Shown here piece after piece: positions 40,501 to 46,042 of a DNA stretch of 64,000 nucleotides; the first letter of the stretch is position 1; every line of letters begins with the position of its first letter. A program made the position numbers and the translations under genes. The stretch is from Antedon mediterranea. Taxonomy: Eukaryota > Echinodermata > Crinoidea > Comatulida > Antedonidae. The stretch spans positions 5,743,001 through 5,807,000 of the forward strand of contig NC_092680.1 of NCBI RefSeq assembly GCF_964355755.1. The letters are read 5' to 3'. The notes beneath the pieces were generated by a model. The model was not told where the DNA came from, searched no databases, and saw only the letters and a list, made by a program, of their open reading frames with translations.

Positions 40501-43305
40501 TATCCAATTATTGTCACATTTTACATACGATGTTTTGATTTATTAGGTATTATATATTTTGCAATATATAATAATGTTGAGTTGTGTATTCTGCTTATTG
40601 CCAAGGTCTTTAAGTGCTTTTTATTATTGTCCCCAATAGATGAACTTCCTGGCAACCATTATTGAAAACGATATTTTGAATATGTTGAGAGAAGACTCAA
40701 TTTCTGTCCTTTTTATGTTGCATTGAGTATGTTTTTTAATGTAACATCAACCAGTAATATAACGATGTTATTGTTTAATTTATTTTGAGAGAAGATTTGC
40801 CTTAATTTCTGTCCTTTTTTTGTTGCATTTTTTTCGTGCAACATCAACCAGGATTAACCATGTTAGAAAGTTTATTACTATTATACAGCAGAAACATTCC
40901 CTTACTTTGTATATCAATTCTCTACTGATTTATTTTACATGTCCACACTGAAATATACATGCTCTTCGTTTTCATTAACAAACTGATAATGATGGTGATA
41001 ACAGCCAGTTAATCTGTTATAATTTATTTGAAAATTGAGATGGTTTACATACAAAGTAAAGTGTTATTACAATTTGTATAAATTCATTACAGCGATGTCT
41101 TTTTCTAAATCTGGTAATTTATTATTTTTACGTGAACCTGTTTATTCTATCAGTAAGAACAGATAACTTGCTGTCTCTAGTCACAACGATTTGTGTATGG
41201 GAAATATATGCATGACTATGCTGGGATGGTTACTTTTCTGGAAAAAAAAAATTATGCGGGCAAAACATGTTCTTTATAAATGTCACCTGTATATTATTGT
41301 TAGTCCTATTCTTTTAGGAATTCTTAATCATACTCTTTCTATGGCGTATTCTCTACTCCATGCTCTTTTACTTGTTTTCCCCTAATTGCCATGCGCAAAA
41401 TATATATTCAAAAGTATTATATTACCTGCCCAAATAGAACTAAAATGCACCAATTACTTAATACCAGATCAAGAAAAAATTCCTCTCAAACTTAGCTAAA
41501 TTTATTCACGAAATTTTGTATTTGCTTAGTTAGGTGTTGCTGTTCGATATATTAATTATGTATAAGTTACACCAAATATTTTATGCCTGGAAGTTGATGT
41601 ATTTAGTTATTTTCTAAGGTTGAAAGAATGTTCTTTCACATCCTGAAAAGAAATAATTTACTGTATATTGTCAATGTCACTCCAAGTCTGTAGTTATTGA
41701 TTTAGGGATAGTATGAAATACCATGTGTGCTAAAATATGAATCTTGTTACTAATAAGTGAAAATACAGTTTAGAAACTAGACTAAGACTAATGTATCATT
41801 CTTAAATTCCCAAAAAGACTTTGAGTGGGTAAATGCCAGTTAGAATACACTGTCACATCCATAAATATGTAAATTTACATAAGATTACTCGGGCACATCC
41901 GTGAATATAAATGTCCGCAAGATTACTCAGGCACGTCCGTAAGTGAATAAATGTCTGTAAGAACACTTCTGGGAAAAAAGACATTTAATCTATAATTGAT
42001 ATTTTCAACATAAGGATGTTGTTTTTTCTATTTTTATTTTTCGCTTTCGTAAAACCACTAAGCCTAATTTACACAGACAAGCGGTAACGATAAGCGAAAA
42101 ACCGTGTAGCCTGTCTCGCGTAGAATCTGTATCTATATTGAGCGGAAACCACCGTCCACTTTGCACTTTATGTCAATGGTCATAGAATAACATTGATTCT
42201 ATATTTTTATTGTTACTGCTCGTCTGTGGAAATTGGCCTTTATACTGTTTTTATCTTTTTGTAGGCCTTTCTGGATATCACCACGTCAAGCAATGGTAAT
42301 ACCAGTGAATCCAAAACTTAATGAATATGCCATTCAGGTCAAACAGGATATATACGATGCAGGATTCTGCTGTGAAGTTGACGTTGATGCTGGCGATACC
42401 ATGAACAAGAAGATTAGAAACGCTCAGCTTGCCCAGTTCAATTTCATACTTGGTAAGTTAATTTACTCGAAAAACACTTTTAAATAAAGTAAGGTTTGCT
42501 GTATGACCAGTAATTCCCATAGAGGTAGTATGATTATTAATATAGTATTAACTAGGGAGTAAACTGGTCATAAAATTGATTATATTAATGACAATGCAAT
42601 GAATAAATATAATATATTTGTTCAATTTGGAATCTGAGAATCGCTCAACATTTTGGCAGAGCAGGTGAAATGGTGCGTGAATGAGTAATGGGCGTCAGAT
42701 TCAGATTCAATTTATTAAGTCATTCATACATAGTACAATGATAATTGTTTGCTTGGCAGAAAAACACAAGCAAAACAATACACACATAATATTACATTCG
42801 TGATCAACTTGGAACTAACAACAACAACAACTGATCAAGCAATATAAAAACAACATACCTAATGACCTATCTTTGAAATTCATCGTTGTGTAGTCTAATA
42901 GCGCTAGCGTGATTTCAAACTTGTGTATCTGATTGGTTGATTGAGAAAATAATAATGTATAGTGGTCCTTCTGCATGGGAATCACCTTTTGAGCTATATC
43001 TGTGTTGGAGTTGACTCTCTAGTTATATAATAACTCTATGGTATTTCCTAAAATGATAGTAGGTTGCAAACTATGATTCCCAGAACAATTTTTGTTCCTC
43101 TCAGTTACGCCATAACTCATCATTTCATTTCTTTTCCCATTTCGTTTTCTCTGTAGTTGTTGGCGAAAAGGAATCAACTAACAAAACCGTAAACGTCCGA
43201 ACCAGAGACAACATTGTCCATGGAGAGCGCGCTGTTGTCGACGTCATCAAGAGATTTGATTTTCTGAAACAAGAGAAATTACTAAAGAGTGAAGAAGATT
43301 TTTAA
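7474..43305 (+). CDS. TARS1: Threonyl-tRNA synthetase, cytosolic type (gene span, 19 coding exons)
   Basis: This enzyme charges tRNA-Thr with threonine in the cytoplasm and edits mischarged Ser-tRNA-Thr. The joined exons give 2,139 nt, or 712 residues, close to the roughly 720 of animal TARS1. Order of parts: a Lys-rich N-terminal extension (1-38), a TGS domain (about 72-135), an editing domain with the His-x3-His pair at H144/H148 and a Cys/His pair in the [10 protein letters not shown] segment (about 150-295), a class II catalytic core (about 318-595), and an anticodon-binding domain (about 600-705). The zinc ligands match the bacterial enzyme: C402 in MNCPGHC, H430 in GVLHRNE and H579 in [13 protein letters not shown]. 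Motif 2 contains the [10 protein letters not shown] segment. No targeting peptide is seen and the extension ends in the animal cytosolic hallmark LNPWPEYI, so I call it cytosolic. TARS3 is the main alternative name. The start at 7,474 is the first Met in frame. Introns total about 33.7 kb. Confidence 0.96.
8235..8300 (+). CDS. TARS1: TARS1 exon 2 (residues 17-38)
   Basis: The acceptor is AAACAG and the donor GAG|GTTAGT. It encodes the Lys/Gln-rich part of the N-terminal extension, a basic stretch common in animal aminoacyl-tRNA synthetases. An 18-bp minisatellite begins at the donor itself. Confidence 0.85.
8301..8944 (+). repeat. 18-bp minisatellite starting at the exon 2 donor
   Basis: About 35 head-to-tail units of 18 bp, consensus TTTACACATTTGTGGTTG. 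Most of the middle (about 8,386-8,690) is near identical, with single-base deletions near 8,690 and 8,788. The edges carry a variant unit with GATGATGCGTTCTCACA. The donor and first bases of the intron, GTTAGTTTACACATTTGTGG, differ from a unit junction by a single inserted A, so the array appears to have grown out of the 5' splice site. Because 18 is a multiple of three, all frames stay open and produce spurious ORFs on both strands. Confidence 0.95.
9042..9123 (+). CDS. TARS1: TARS1 exon 3 (residues 39-66)
   Basis: The acceptor is TTTTTTCAG and the donor GCAG|GTATTG, ending in phase 1. It begins with [20 protein letters not shown], the conserved linker before the TGS domain in animal cytosolic TARS. 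I see nothing recognisable in the 480-bp intron that follows. Confidence 0.95.
9604..9703 (+). CDS. TARS1: TARS1 exon 4 (residues 66-99)
   Basis: The acceptor is TTTTTCCAG and the donor AAG|GTAAAC, phase 2. It encodes the start of the TGS domain ([20 protein letters not shown]). The 525-bp intron that follows has no recognised element. Confidence 0.95.
10229..10474 (+). CDS. TARS1: TARS1 exon 5 (residues 99-181)
   Basis: The acceptor is CTTTTCAG and the donor ACAG|GTAATA, phase 2. It covers the rest of the TGS domain and the start of the editing domain, including [13 protein letters not shown] with the His-x3-His pair of the editing site (H144, H148), followed by [18 protein letters not shown] 293-bp plain intron follows. 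Confidence 0.97.
10768..10885 (+). CDS. TARS1: TARS1 exon 6 (residues 181-220)
   Basis: The acceptor is GAATTAG and the donor GAG|GTAAAA, phase 0. It encodes the helical editing-domain segment ending [15 protein letters not shown]. The donor lies at the broken left edge of a MITE-1 copy (see that entry). Confidence 0.95.
10886..11005. mobile_element. MITE-1 copy lacking its left end, flush with the exon 6 donor
   Basis: From about 10,890 the intron matches the MITE-1 interior (TGTGCCCAAATATGATAGTG, then CCATATATGGGCACATCAC) through the right terminal repeat TAGACAGAGCTTT. The left terminal repeat, expected about 30 bp further upstream, is absent because exon 6 is there. The rest of the intron to 11,329 is AT-rich with an (AC)n run near 11,085. 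Confidence 0.75.
11330..11394 (+). CDS. TARS1: TARS1 exon 7 (residues 221-242)
   Basis: The acceptor is ATTTTTCAG and the donor ACAG|GTATAG, phase 2. It encodes [20 protein letters not shown], part of the editing domain. Confidence 0.95.
11600..12960. mobile_element. Probable non-autonomous DNA transposon in TARS1 intron 7
   Basis: Intron 7 (11,395-13,466) contains a block of visibly higher GC. Its left edge, TCGCACTAGCC followed by GGGCGAAAA, resembles in reverse complement the right edge CGCCAAATGG followed by GTTAGTGCTACC. Short GCCATTTTGG motifs recur inside both edges. Small open frames inside have no recognised domain. The terminal repeats are imperfect and the exact limits uncertain. 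From 12,961 to 13,466 I see only AT-rich DNA. Confidence 0.4.
13467..13545 (+). CDS. TARS1: TARS1 exon 8 (residues 242-268)
   Basis: The acceptor is GATTTAG and the donor AAG|GTAAGT, phase 0. It encodes [20 protein letters not shown], with the Cys and His that complete the editing pocket. Confidence 0.97.
13631..13796. mobile_element. MITE-1 copy in intron 8
   Basis: A full palindromic copy with ends AAGCTCTGTCTACAC and GTGTAGACAGAGCTT. An extra internal duplication of the ATATCACTACCATATTTA segment makes it longer than most copies. Confidence 0.85.
13975..14121 (+). CDS. TARS1: TARS1 exon 9 (residues 269-317)
   Basis: The acceptor is TTTTTCTAG and the donor AAG|GTGAGA, exactly 49 codons. 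It encodes NSATYWEGN through DHRKIGK, the linker between the editing and catalytic domains. Confidence 0.97.
14330..14494. mobile_element. MITE-1 copy in intron 9
   Basis: A full-length copy with ends AAGCTATGTCTACACTATC and GATAGTGTAGACAAGCCTTT. An internal partial duplication of the ATGGTAGTGATATG segment is visible. Confidence 0.85.
14600..14698 (+). CDS. TARS1: TARS1 exon 10 (residues 318-350)
   Basis: The acceptor is TTATTTCAG and the donor AAG|GTAAAA, 33 codons. It encodes [20 protein letters not shown], the entry to the class II catalytic core. The 391-bp intron that follows has a (TA)n run near 14,820 and nothing else. Confidence 0.97.
15090..15185 (+). CDS. TARS1: TARS1 exon 11 (residues 351-382)
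   Basis: The acceptor is TTATCCTAG and the donor CAG|GTATGT, 32 codons. It encodes class II motif 1 and the following [12 protein letters not shown] segment. Confidence 0.97.
15238..15508. mobile_element. MITE-1 copy interrupted by a LINE 3' fragment
   Basis: The left MITE half runs to about 15,330 and the right half resumes at about 15,441 (TTTAGGCACATCATTACC). Between them is a + strand insert whose 3' end is AATAAATAATGAAATGAAAT followed by one more GAAAT unit, the look of a 5'-truncated non-LTR retrotransposon. The MITE therefore predates the LINE insertion. Confidence 0.75.
15608..15642. mobile_element. Solo right end of MITE-1
   Basis: Only the right terminal segment CACATAAAGTTTGATAGTGT followed by GGACAGAGCTTTA is present, after a T run. 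No left partner is seen. Confidence 0.6.
15722..15792 (+). CDS. TARS1: TARS1 exon 12 (residues 383-406)
   Basis: The acceptor is TTTTTTTTCAG and the donor TG|GTAAGT, phase 2. It encodes KPMNCPGH; C402 is the first catalytic zinc ligand. Confidence 0.97.
16163..16325 (+). CDS. TARS1: TARS1 exon 13 (residues 406-460)
   Basis: The acceptor is GGGTTTAG and the donor CAG|GTATAA, phase 0. It encodes [19 protein letters not shown], then H430 (zinc ligand) and the motif 2 region through [11 protein letters not shown]. The 664-bp intron that follows is AT-rich without recognised elements. Confidence 0.98.
16990..17127 (+). CDS. TARS1: TARS1 exon 14 (residues 461-506)
   Basis: The acceptor is TTGTTACAG and the donor AAG|GTAAGT, 46 codons. 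It encodes [20 protein letters not shown], then [19 protein letters not shown] of the catalytic core. Confidence 0.97.
17583..17724. mobile_element. MITE-1 copy in intron 14
   Basis: It begins AAGCTCTGTCTACACTACC and ends GATAGGGTAGACAAAGGCTT, with the usual CCCAAATATGGTAGTGATAT and CCATATATGGGCACATCACA centre. Confidence 0.85.
17773..17853 (+). CDS. TARS1: TARS1 exon 15 (residues 507-533)
   Basis: The acceptor is ATTTTTAG and the donor AAG|GTTTGT, 27 codons. It ends in DGAFYGPK, a conserved catalytic-core segment. Confidence 0.97.
18041..18174. mobile_element. MITE-1 copy in intron 15
   Basis: A full copy, TTAAGCTCTGTCTACACTAT to GTGTAGACAGAGCTTTA. A TTA/TA is seen at both edges, consistent with a short TA-type target duplication. 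Confidence 0.85.
18379..18479 (+). CDS. TARS1: TARS1 exon 16 (residues 534-567)
   Basis: The acceptor is CTTTTTTAG and the donor CCAG|GTATAAG, phase 2. It encodes [20 protein letters not shown] of the catalytic core. The frame stays open across the donor into the adjacent 18-bp array. Confidence 0.96.
18480..19300 (+). repeat. 18-bp higher-order minisatellite starting at the exon 16 donor
   Basis: About 45 units of 18 bp. Three main unit types alternate: ATAAGCCCATTCTGTTGA, ATAAGTCCACCCTCTCAT and ATAAACCCTACGGTTTGT, arranged in larger blocks of up to nine units (about 162 bp). The first unit overlaps the splice donor (GTATAAGCCC), and the string TTGTATAAGCCC recurs wherever the third unit type meets the first. 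Variant units continue to about 19,400. From 19,400 to 19,656 the intron is plain. Confidence 0.95.
19657..19758 (+). CDS. TARS1: TARS1 exon 17 (residues 567-601)
   Basis: The acceptor is TTTTGTAG and the donor AAATG|GTGAGT, phase 2. It encodes class II motif 3, [18 protein letters not shown], including H579, the third zinc ligand. Confidence 0.98.
19841..19976. mobile_element. MITE-1 copy at the start of intron 17
   Basis: The left end is eroded (ACAGAACACTATCAAACTAG). The centre and the right end GTGTAGACATAGCTTA are intact. Confidence 0.8.
19977..20965. other. Intron 17 DNA without recognised elements
   Basis: AT-rich sequence with T and A runs. One CTAGGCCTAG occurs near 20,290, one of very few such palindromes between 13 and 44 kb. 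Confidence 0.5.
20966..21240 (-). mobile_element. tRNA-derived SINE, minus strand
   Basis: On the minus strand the insert reads GGTTCGAATCC, a perfect RNA polymerase III B box, near 21,205-21,215. It ends GCGCTATATAAATCC followed by an (ATT)n tail at about 20,968-21,000, the LINE-type 3' end shared by many invertebrate SINEs. The A box is not clear, so the 5' end is truncated or diverged. Confidence 0.75.
21260..21645 (+). repeat. 28-bp tandem array
   Basis: About 13 diverged copies of a 28-bp unit whose core is ATTAATTATGATTGGTCAAT followed by ATGTACGG. It lies immediately beyond the head of the SINE. Confidence 0.85.
21646..22790. other. Intron 17 DNA, no element recognised
   Basis: AT-rich. 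A small open frame at 21,867-22,082 has no coding character that I can support. Confidence 0.5.
22858..24446 (+). mobile_element. Helentron-like unit 1, subfamily A
   Basis: A complete unit: 5' hairpin (TTATCCGCTTAGTAGCGG), poly-T of about 20, two GTGACGTCATC modules (about 23,646 and 24,000), and a 3' hairpin with loop CAAA, then CTAG at 24,443-24,446. Confidence 0.75.
24447..25961 (+). mobile_element. Helentron-like unit 2, subfamily A, lacking 5' hairpin
   Basis: It starts in the T/C-rich tract directly after the CTAG of unit 1 and runs to CTAG at 25,958-25,961. Both CRE-containing modules are present (about 25,160 and 25,515). Confidence 0.7.
25962..26331 (+). mobile_element. Helentron-like unit 3, subfamily A, 5' part only
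   Basis: An intact 5' hairpin and poly-T, then sequence identical in order to unit 1 as far as the first ACGCGCGCACGCGC block. There it joins the T/C-rich start of unit 4. Confidence 0.65.
26332..27839 (+). mobile_element. Helentron-like unit 4, subfamily A, lacking 5' hairpin
   Basis: It runs from TTCTCCTCTATTTTTGTGTC to CTAG at 27,836-27,839. It carries both GACGTCATC modules (about 27,030 and 27,385). Confidence 0.7.
27840..28976 (+). mobile_element. Helentron-like unit 5, subfamily B, body of a split element
   Basis: It starts TTTCTTCTTTCTTTCCACG. Its missing 5' end appears to be 22,791-22,857, displaced by the subfamily A block. It has only one CRE module, a 3' hairpin loop CCGTA, and CTAG at 28,973-28,976. 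Confidence 0.7.
28977..30128 (+). mobile_element. Helentron-like unit 6, subfamily B
   Basis: About 1.15 kb, single CRE module near 29,700, 3' hairpin and CTAG at 30,125-30,128. The 5' hairpin is absent. Confidence 0.7.
30129..31290 (+). mobile_element. Helentron-like unit 7, subfamily B
   Basis: About 1.16 kb, starting in a T tract that includes TTTTCTTCTTTCTTTCC and ending CTAG at 31,287-31,290. The 5' hairpin is absent. Confidence 0.7.
31291..32523 (+). mobile_element. Helentron-like unit 8, subfamily B, complete
   Basis: The only B unit with both ends adjoining: 5' GGTTATCCGCACTTGGCGG hairpin and 3' GCGGATAACC, hairpin, CTAG at 32,520-32,523. Length is 1,233 bp. It can serve as the reference for subfamily B. 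Confidence 0.75.
32524..33020. other. Intron 17 DNA, no element recognised
   Basis: AT-rich sequence between the Helentron array and the next MITE. No exon or repeat is supported. Confidence 0.5.
33024..33201. mobile_element. MITE-1 copy with internal triplication
   Basis: Ends AAGCTCTGTCTAC and GTGTAGACAGAGCTT. The CCCAAATATGGTAGTGATAT segment occurs three times with small changes, so the copy is longer than usual. Confidence 0.85.
33202..33874. other. Intron 17 DNA with a short AGTACTAGT-rich stretch
   Basis: Mostly unremarkable. Repeated AGTACTAGT palindromes occur near 33,765-33,810. Confidence 0.5.
33875..34629 (+). repeat. 34-bp minisatellite with higher-order structure
   Basis: About 21 units of 34 bp, core GTCCATGCCATTAATGTGGA followed by AGTCCCAGAGCCTT. 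Some units carry a 6-bp insertion (AGTCCC doubled, giving 40 bp). A four-unit block of 142 bp (34+34+40+34) containing the ATTATTGTGG variant is repeated in the middle (variants at about 34,031, 34,207 and 34,349). There are no variable spacers, so it is not a CRISPR. Confidence 0.95.
34630..35040. other. Intron 17 DNA, no element recognised
   Basis: AT-rich, with nothing recognisable beyond a short tail of the minisatellite unit. Confidence 0.5.
35050..35375 (-). mobile_element. SINE-like insert, minus strand
   Basis: A less AT-rich island. On the minus strand it begins near 35,370 with GAGTGAGCGACCAAGTGGTT (A-box-like AGTGGTTAAGACAGTGG), followed about 45 bp on by GGGTTTCGAGGCTC, a B-box-like motif with one extra T. 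GAGTGAG and CTCACTC could pair as an acceptor stem. The remainder down to about 35,050 would be the SINE body. The family was not identified. Confidence 0.5.
35376..36120. other. Intron 17 DNA, no element recognised
   Basis: AT-rich with no supported gene or repeat. Confidence 0.45.
36130..36300. mobile_element. Remnant related to the 36.95-kb repeat
   Basis: It contains GGACACCCGTAATAAGTGG near its left end and TGTCCCCTTAATAGAGGTTC at its right end. The same GTCCCCTTAATAG words are repeated at 36,950-37,160. It is likely a short DNA-transposon remnant; the limits are approximate. Confidence 0.35.
36950..37165 (+). repeat. 17-bp palindromic tandem repeat
   Basis: Several copies of AGGGGTGTCCCCTTAAT with variants such as AGAGG and AGGGA. 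Each unit contains the small palindrome AGGGGTGTCCCCT. It begins with GTGGAACGCCTATTAGGAC, similar to the end of the 36.1-kb remnant in reverse. Confidence 0.7.
37166..37880. other. Intron 17 DNA, no element recognised
   Basis: AT-rich with no supported gene or repeat. Confidence 0.45.
37884..38054. mobile_element. hAT-like MITE
   Basis: It starts CAGTGGCATAAGGAC and ends TATTACGCCAGTG, imperfect inverted ends of the CASTGGCRTAA type common in hAT elements. The flanks TTTATATT and CTTATATA agree at six of eight bases, as expected for a decayed 8-bp duplication. Confidence 0.55.
38055..39643. other. Intron 17 DNA with low-complexity runs
   Basis: It contains ATC/CAT-rich microsatellite stretches (38,870-39,110), a T run of about 22 at 39,119, and an isolated hAT-like end CAGTGGCGGGTCCAGG near 38,697 with no partner. 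Confidence 0.5.
39644..39843. mobile_element. MITE-C copy 1
   Basis: The ends GATTCTCTGTATTGTATC and GTGGAGATACTGCACTGAGA are inverted repeats. An internal inverted pair contains ATCACATGTATTG and AATCACATGTGATAC. A second copy lies at 44.17 kb. Confidence 0.7.
39844..40683. other. Intron 17 DNA, no element recognised
   Basis: No supported gene. A small open frame at 40,435-40,665 shows no domain. Confidence 0.45.
40684..40870 (+). repeat. Direct duplication of about 90-100 bp
   Basis: GAGAGAAGA, TCAATTTCTGTCCTTTT, GTTGCATT and CAACATCAACCAG occur in the same order at 40,684-40,775 and at 40,786-40,866, separated by a short AT-rich link. It is a two-copy local tandem duplication. Confidence 0.7.
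40871..42059. other. Intron 17 DNA with a small tandem repeat
   Basis: Around 41,865-41,965 a unit of about 45 bp containing AAGATTACTCGGGCACATCC is repeated imperfectly. Otherwise AT-rich. Confidence 0.5.
42060..42241. mobile_element. MITE-D copy 1, next to the exon 18 acceptor
   Basis: The inverted ends are CCTAATTTACACAGACAAGC and CTCGTCTGTGGAAATTGGCC, with GGTAACGATA/TTGTTACTG continuing inside. The second copy (45.56 kb) carries another MITE. The right end is only 24 bp from the first base of exon 18. Confidence 0.8.
42265..42452 (+). CDS. TARS1: TARS1 exon 18 (residues 601-664)
   Basis: The acceptor is CTTTTTGTAG and the donor CTTG|GTAAGT, phase 1. It encodes [20 protein letters not shown], the start of the anticodon-binding domain, through [15 protein letters not shown]. 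It lies 22.5 kb from exon 17. Confidence 0.98.
42700..42860 (-). mobile_element. LINE 3' fragment in intron 18, minus strand
   Basis: On the minus strand it ends AATAAATTGAATCTGAATCT, a short hexamer tail typical of 3'-anchored non-LTR retrotransposons. The 5' limit is not visible. Confidence 0.45.
43157..43305 (+). CDS. TARS1: TARS1 exon 19, last coding exon (residues 664-712)
   Basis: The acceptor is CTCTGTAG. It encodes [34 protein letters not shown], and an acidic C-terminus ending EEDF before TAA at 43,303-43,305, matching the usual end of animal TARS. Confidence 0.98.
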
Positions 43306-43420
43306 GCTTAATTAAATTGGACACAATCCATATATAAATGGATATGCTTTATTCCACCATGATATCAACATGGGAATTTTTTTCCAATAATTATATTGGA
43401 TAAAAACATAATTTTTTTTA

Positions 43421-43426
43421 AATAAA
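43421..43426 (+). terminator. TARS1: TARS1 polyadenylation signal
   Basis: The first AATAAA after the stop codon, 116 bp downstream, with a T-rich stretch following at about 43,455. This is the most likely 3' end of the transcript. Confidence 0.6.
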
Positions 43427-44168
43427 CCCTGTGACAACAAATTAGATTATATAGCATTTTTTTATTAGAAATTCAGACCATATTTAATTGTTTTTTTTTT
43501 TCAAATTATAAACCACATATAATAATCATATTCCTTTCCTAGCAATGAAATTACCCATACTAGTAAATTACAATATAATTCACTGGACTAATGAAATTTA
43601 ATATAGAATCAACTTGAAAATTCATAATATATGTTAATATTATGTTTTTTTTCTGAACCGATTCTTTTTGTGGGGAAATACATTTTCAATGTTTTTATCA
43701 ACCAAATTCATATAATTTTTAATTTTATTTGAATTCCAACTCTTTTATCGATTTGCCTTGTGTGGCTTAATATTTCACTTAACACCTTGGATACATTTTT
43801 AAATAGGTGCGTTACAAATCCTTTTTATTAGCAAATTATCACACAAACTTGATCCATTCCGAATGGATTTATACCGTTTTTACTCGTAATCATATTTCAA
43901 GAACATTTGCAACATTTGGAACGACTAAAAGGAGGCCATTTTACAAACACATGTATTAAGTATTTTGATTCATTCTAATGTTTTCCTAAGCTATCATTAC
44001 CATCAAACTAATGGATTATAGTTTGAATTTTCTACTCACATTGTACAGACAATTGTCTGCTAGGCCTACACACAGTGATTGTTATTTAAATACTTTTCCC
44101 ATTGAACTATAATAAGGTTTACATTAACTCTCATTTAAACAAATTAATAGTACCCTTGTTTTTTTAGC
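43427..44168. other. Intergenic DNA after TARS1, no gene seen
   Basis: AT-rich with no exon or repeat recognised. Confidence 0.5.
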
Positions 44169-44380
44169 TGATTCTCTGTACTGTATCGTGAATGTATGTC
44201 GTATCATAGGCAAATTGTTTGATACATTGTCACATATGTATCACATGTGACACATGGTATCATAGGGTATAAGCCTAACCTAACCTTAACATAATACAGT
44301 GCAATATGTGATACGTATACGACACTGTATTACAGAATTTGCGTATGATACTAAACACGTGGAGAAACAGTACATAGAAT
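44169..44380. mobile_element. MITE-C copy 2
   Basis: It starts GATTCTCTGTACTGTATCG and ends GTGGAGAAACAGTACATAGA. The internal ATGTATCACATGTGACACAT and CCTAACCTAACCTTA segments correspond to copy 1. Confidence 0.7.
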
Positions 44381-44761
44381 CATCATATACTGTTAAACTG
44401 GCGTCCGGTTTAAAAGTCTGTATCACAAAAATTTAAAATTAATTATTGAAGTTATAGTTATATGAAGTTACATTACAAATTTGGTGATAGATGCTTTTTG
44501 CACTAGTATTGTATTTATTCGGAGGTATAAAATAAAAAATTGATATGGAGCAATTCAATGCATGGTCTTAGAGATTATGTTTGATGATAAATAAGTACAA
44601 AATAAATATTATAAATAAATAGCACATGTTGAAATATGAATTATAAAATGACGACGATTACATCTACTTAATTTTGATTGTGTGTATATGTTAAATTCAC
44701 TTTACTGAAGTAGTGGAATAAAAATCATGCTATTTTAAAATAGTATAATAAAAATTATCAA

Positions 44762-45205
44762 TAAAGCTTGTTCCCCACTAGGACGCAACGCAATGACGTA
44801 AGCGCAACGCAACCGATTTGACCAATGACGAGGGACAGTTTGGATAATCCATCACTTGTTAAGCTTGGTTCCCACTAGGACGTAACGCAGCGACGTAAAC
44901 GCAACGTAAGCAATTTAAAGCTTGGTTCCCACTAGAACGTAACGCAAGGACGTAAACGCAACGCAAGCGAATTGACCAATCACAAGCAATGGCTTATTCG
45001 CTTGTGATTGCTAACTGTCTATAACTTCGCTTTGTCATTGGTTAAAACGCTTGCGTTGCGTTTACGTCCTTGCGTTACGTTCTAGTGGGAACCAAGCTTT
45101 ACTAATCACAAGCGATGGATTATTTGAACTGTCACTTGTCATTAGTCAACACGCTTGCGTTGCGTTTACGTCCTTGCATTGCGTTCTAGTGGGAACCAAG
45201 ATTTA
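44762..45205. mobile_element. MITE-2, three copies nested inside one another
   Basis: The outer copy starts at 44,762 (AAAGCTTGTTCCCCACTAGG) and ends at about 45,205 (GTGGGAACCAAGATTTA). A second copy starts at 44,861 (AAGCTTGGTTCCCACTAGGA), and a third, intact copy occupies 44,918-45,099, flanked by TA on both sides. The family consensus ends are AAGCTTGGTTCCCACTAG followed by ACGTAACGCAAGGACGTAAA, with a centre TTGACCAATCACAAGCGATGG that also folds back. No coding capacity. A TA (or TWA) target points to Tc1/mariner or Harbinger relatives. Confidence 0.85.
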
Positions 45206-45548
45206 ACAATCGAATACATTCATTGTTGTATTCACTGCTGTAGAGTATTTCGAGTGGCCTCTAACGTTTACCGTATTTGTCGTTACATTTTGGTTTCTCG
45301 TTGATGATGAATAATATAAAGATATATAATGTAGTATTTGTAGACATGTATTGTTTTTTTGCCTTATATTATTTAATTTTTACTATTTATTTCGGATTAT
45401 TTTAATTTTTTTTTTCGGTTTTATGTATAAGTATATATTTCATTTTGGAATTCATCTGAATGTCGTCGAAATAAAAAATATCATGGGAGAAATCAAACGA
45501 CAAATGTCTCGTTCTCAATTTATATTATTACTATTTGTTTTTTTTTTT

Positions 45549-45933
45549 ACACAGAGGAATGGCATTCCTCTGTGTAAATGGTGACGGTAAGCGGAAACCG
45601 CGTAGCTTGTCCCGCGTAGAGAATAATAATGACATGTGTCTATCCTCAGCGGAAACTGTCCACTCCGCGTTGTGTGTAAAGCGTGGTTCCCACTAGCGAC
45701 GCAACACAAGGACGTAAGGCAACGCAAGTGAATTGACCAATCACAAGCGATGGCTTATTCGCTTGTGATTGCTAACTGTCTATAACTTCGCTTGTCATTG
45801 GTTAAAACGCTTGCGTTGCGTTTACGTCCTTGCGTTACGTTCTAGTGGGAACCAAGCTTAAATGGTCATAAGGAACATAGATTCTATATATGTTGTATTA
45901 TCGTTACCGCTCGCCTGTGTAAATTGGCCTTTA
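45549..45933. mobile_element. MITE-D copy 2 carrying a MITE-2 insertion
   Basis: The left part is CTGTGTAAATGGTGACGGTA through GTCCACTCCGCG; the right part is ATCGTTACCGCTCGCCTGTG then TAAATTGGCC. Between them a full MITE-2 sits at 45,678-45,860. The extreme left has a 27-bp palindrome, ACACAGAGGAATG / CATTCCTCTGTGT. Confidence 0.75.
45678..45860. mobile_element. MITE-2 copy inside MITE-D
   Basis: It runs from AAGCGTGGTTCCCACTAGCG to GTGGGAACCAAGCTT. It is nearly identical to the inner copy at 44.9 kb over the right half. Confidence 0.85.
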
Positions 45934-46042
45934 CGATGCTGGGAACTGAAGGAAGGAATTTATGACGATGGTTTATACTAGCGGTGAAATTGAAATGAAG
46001 ATAACATGCTCAGTAGACGAAAACGAATGTAATGTCCCCACT

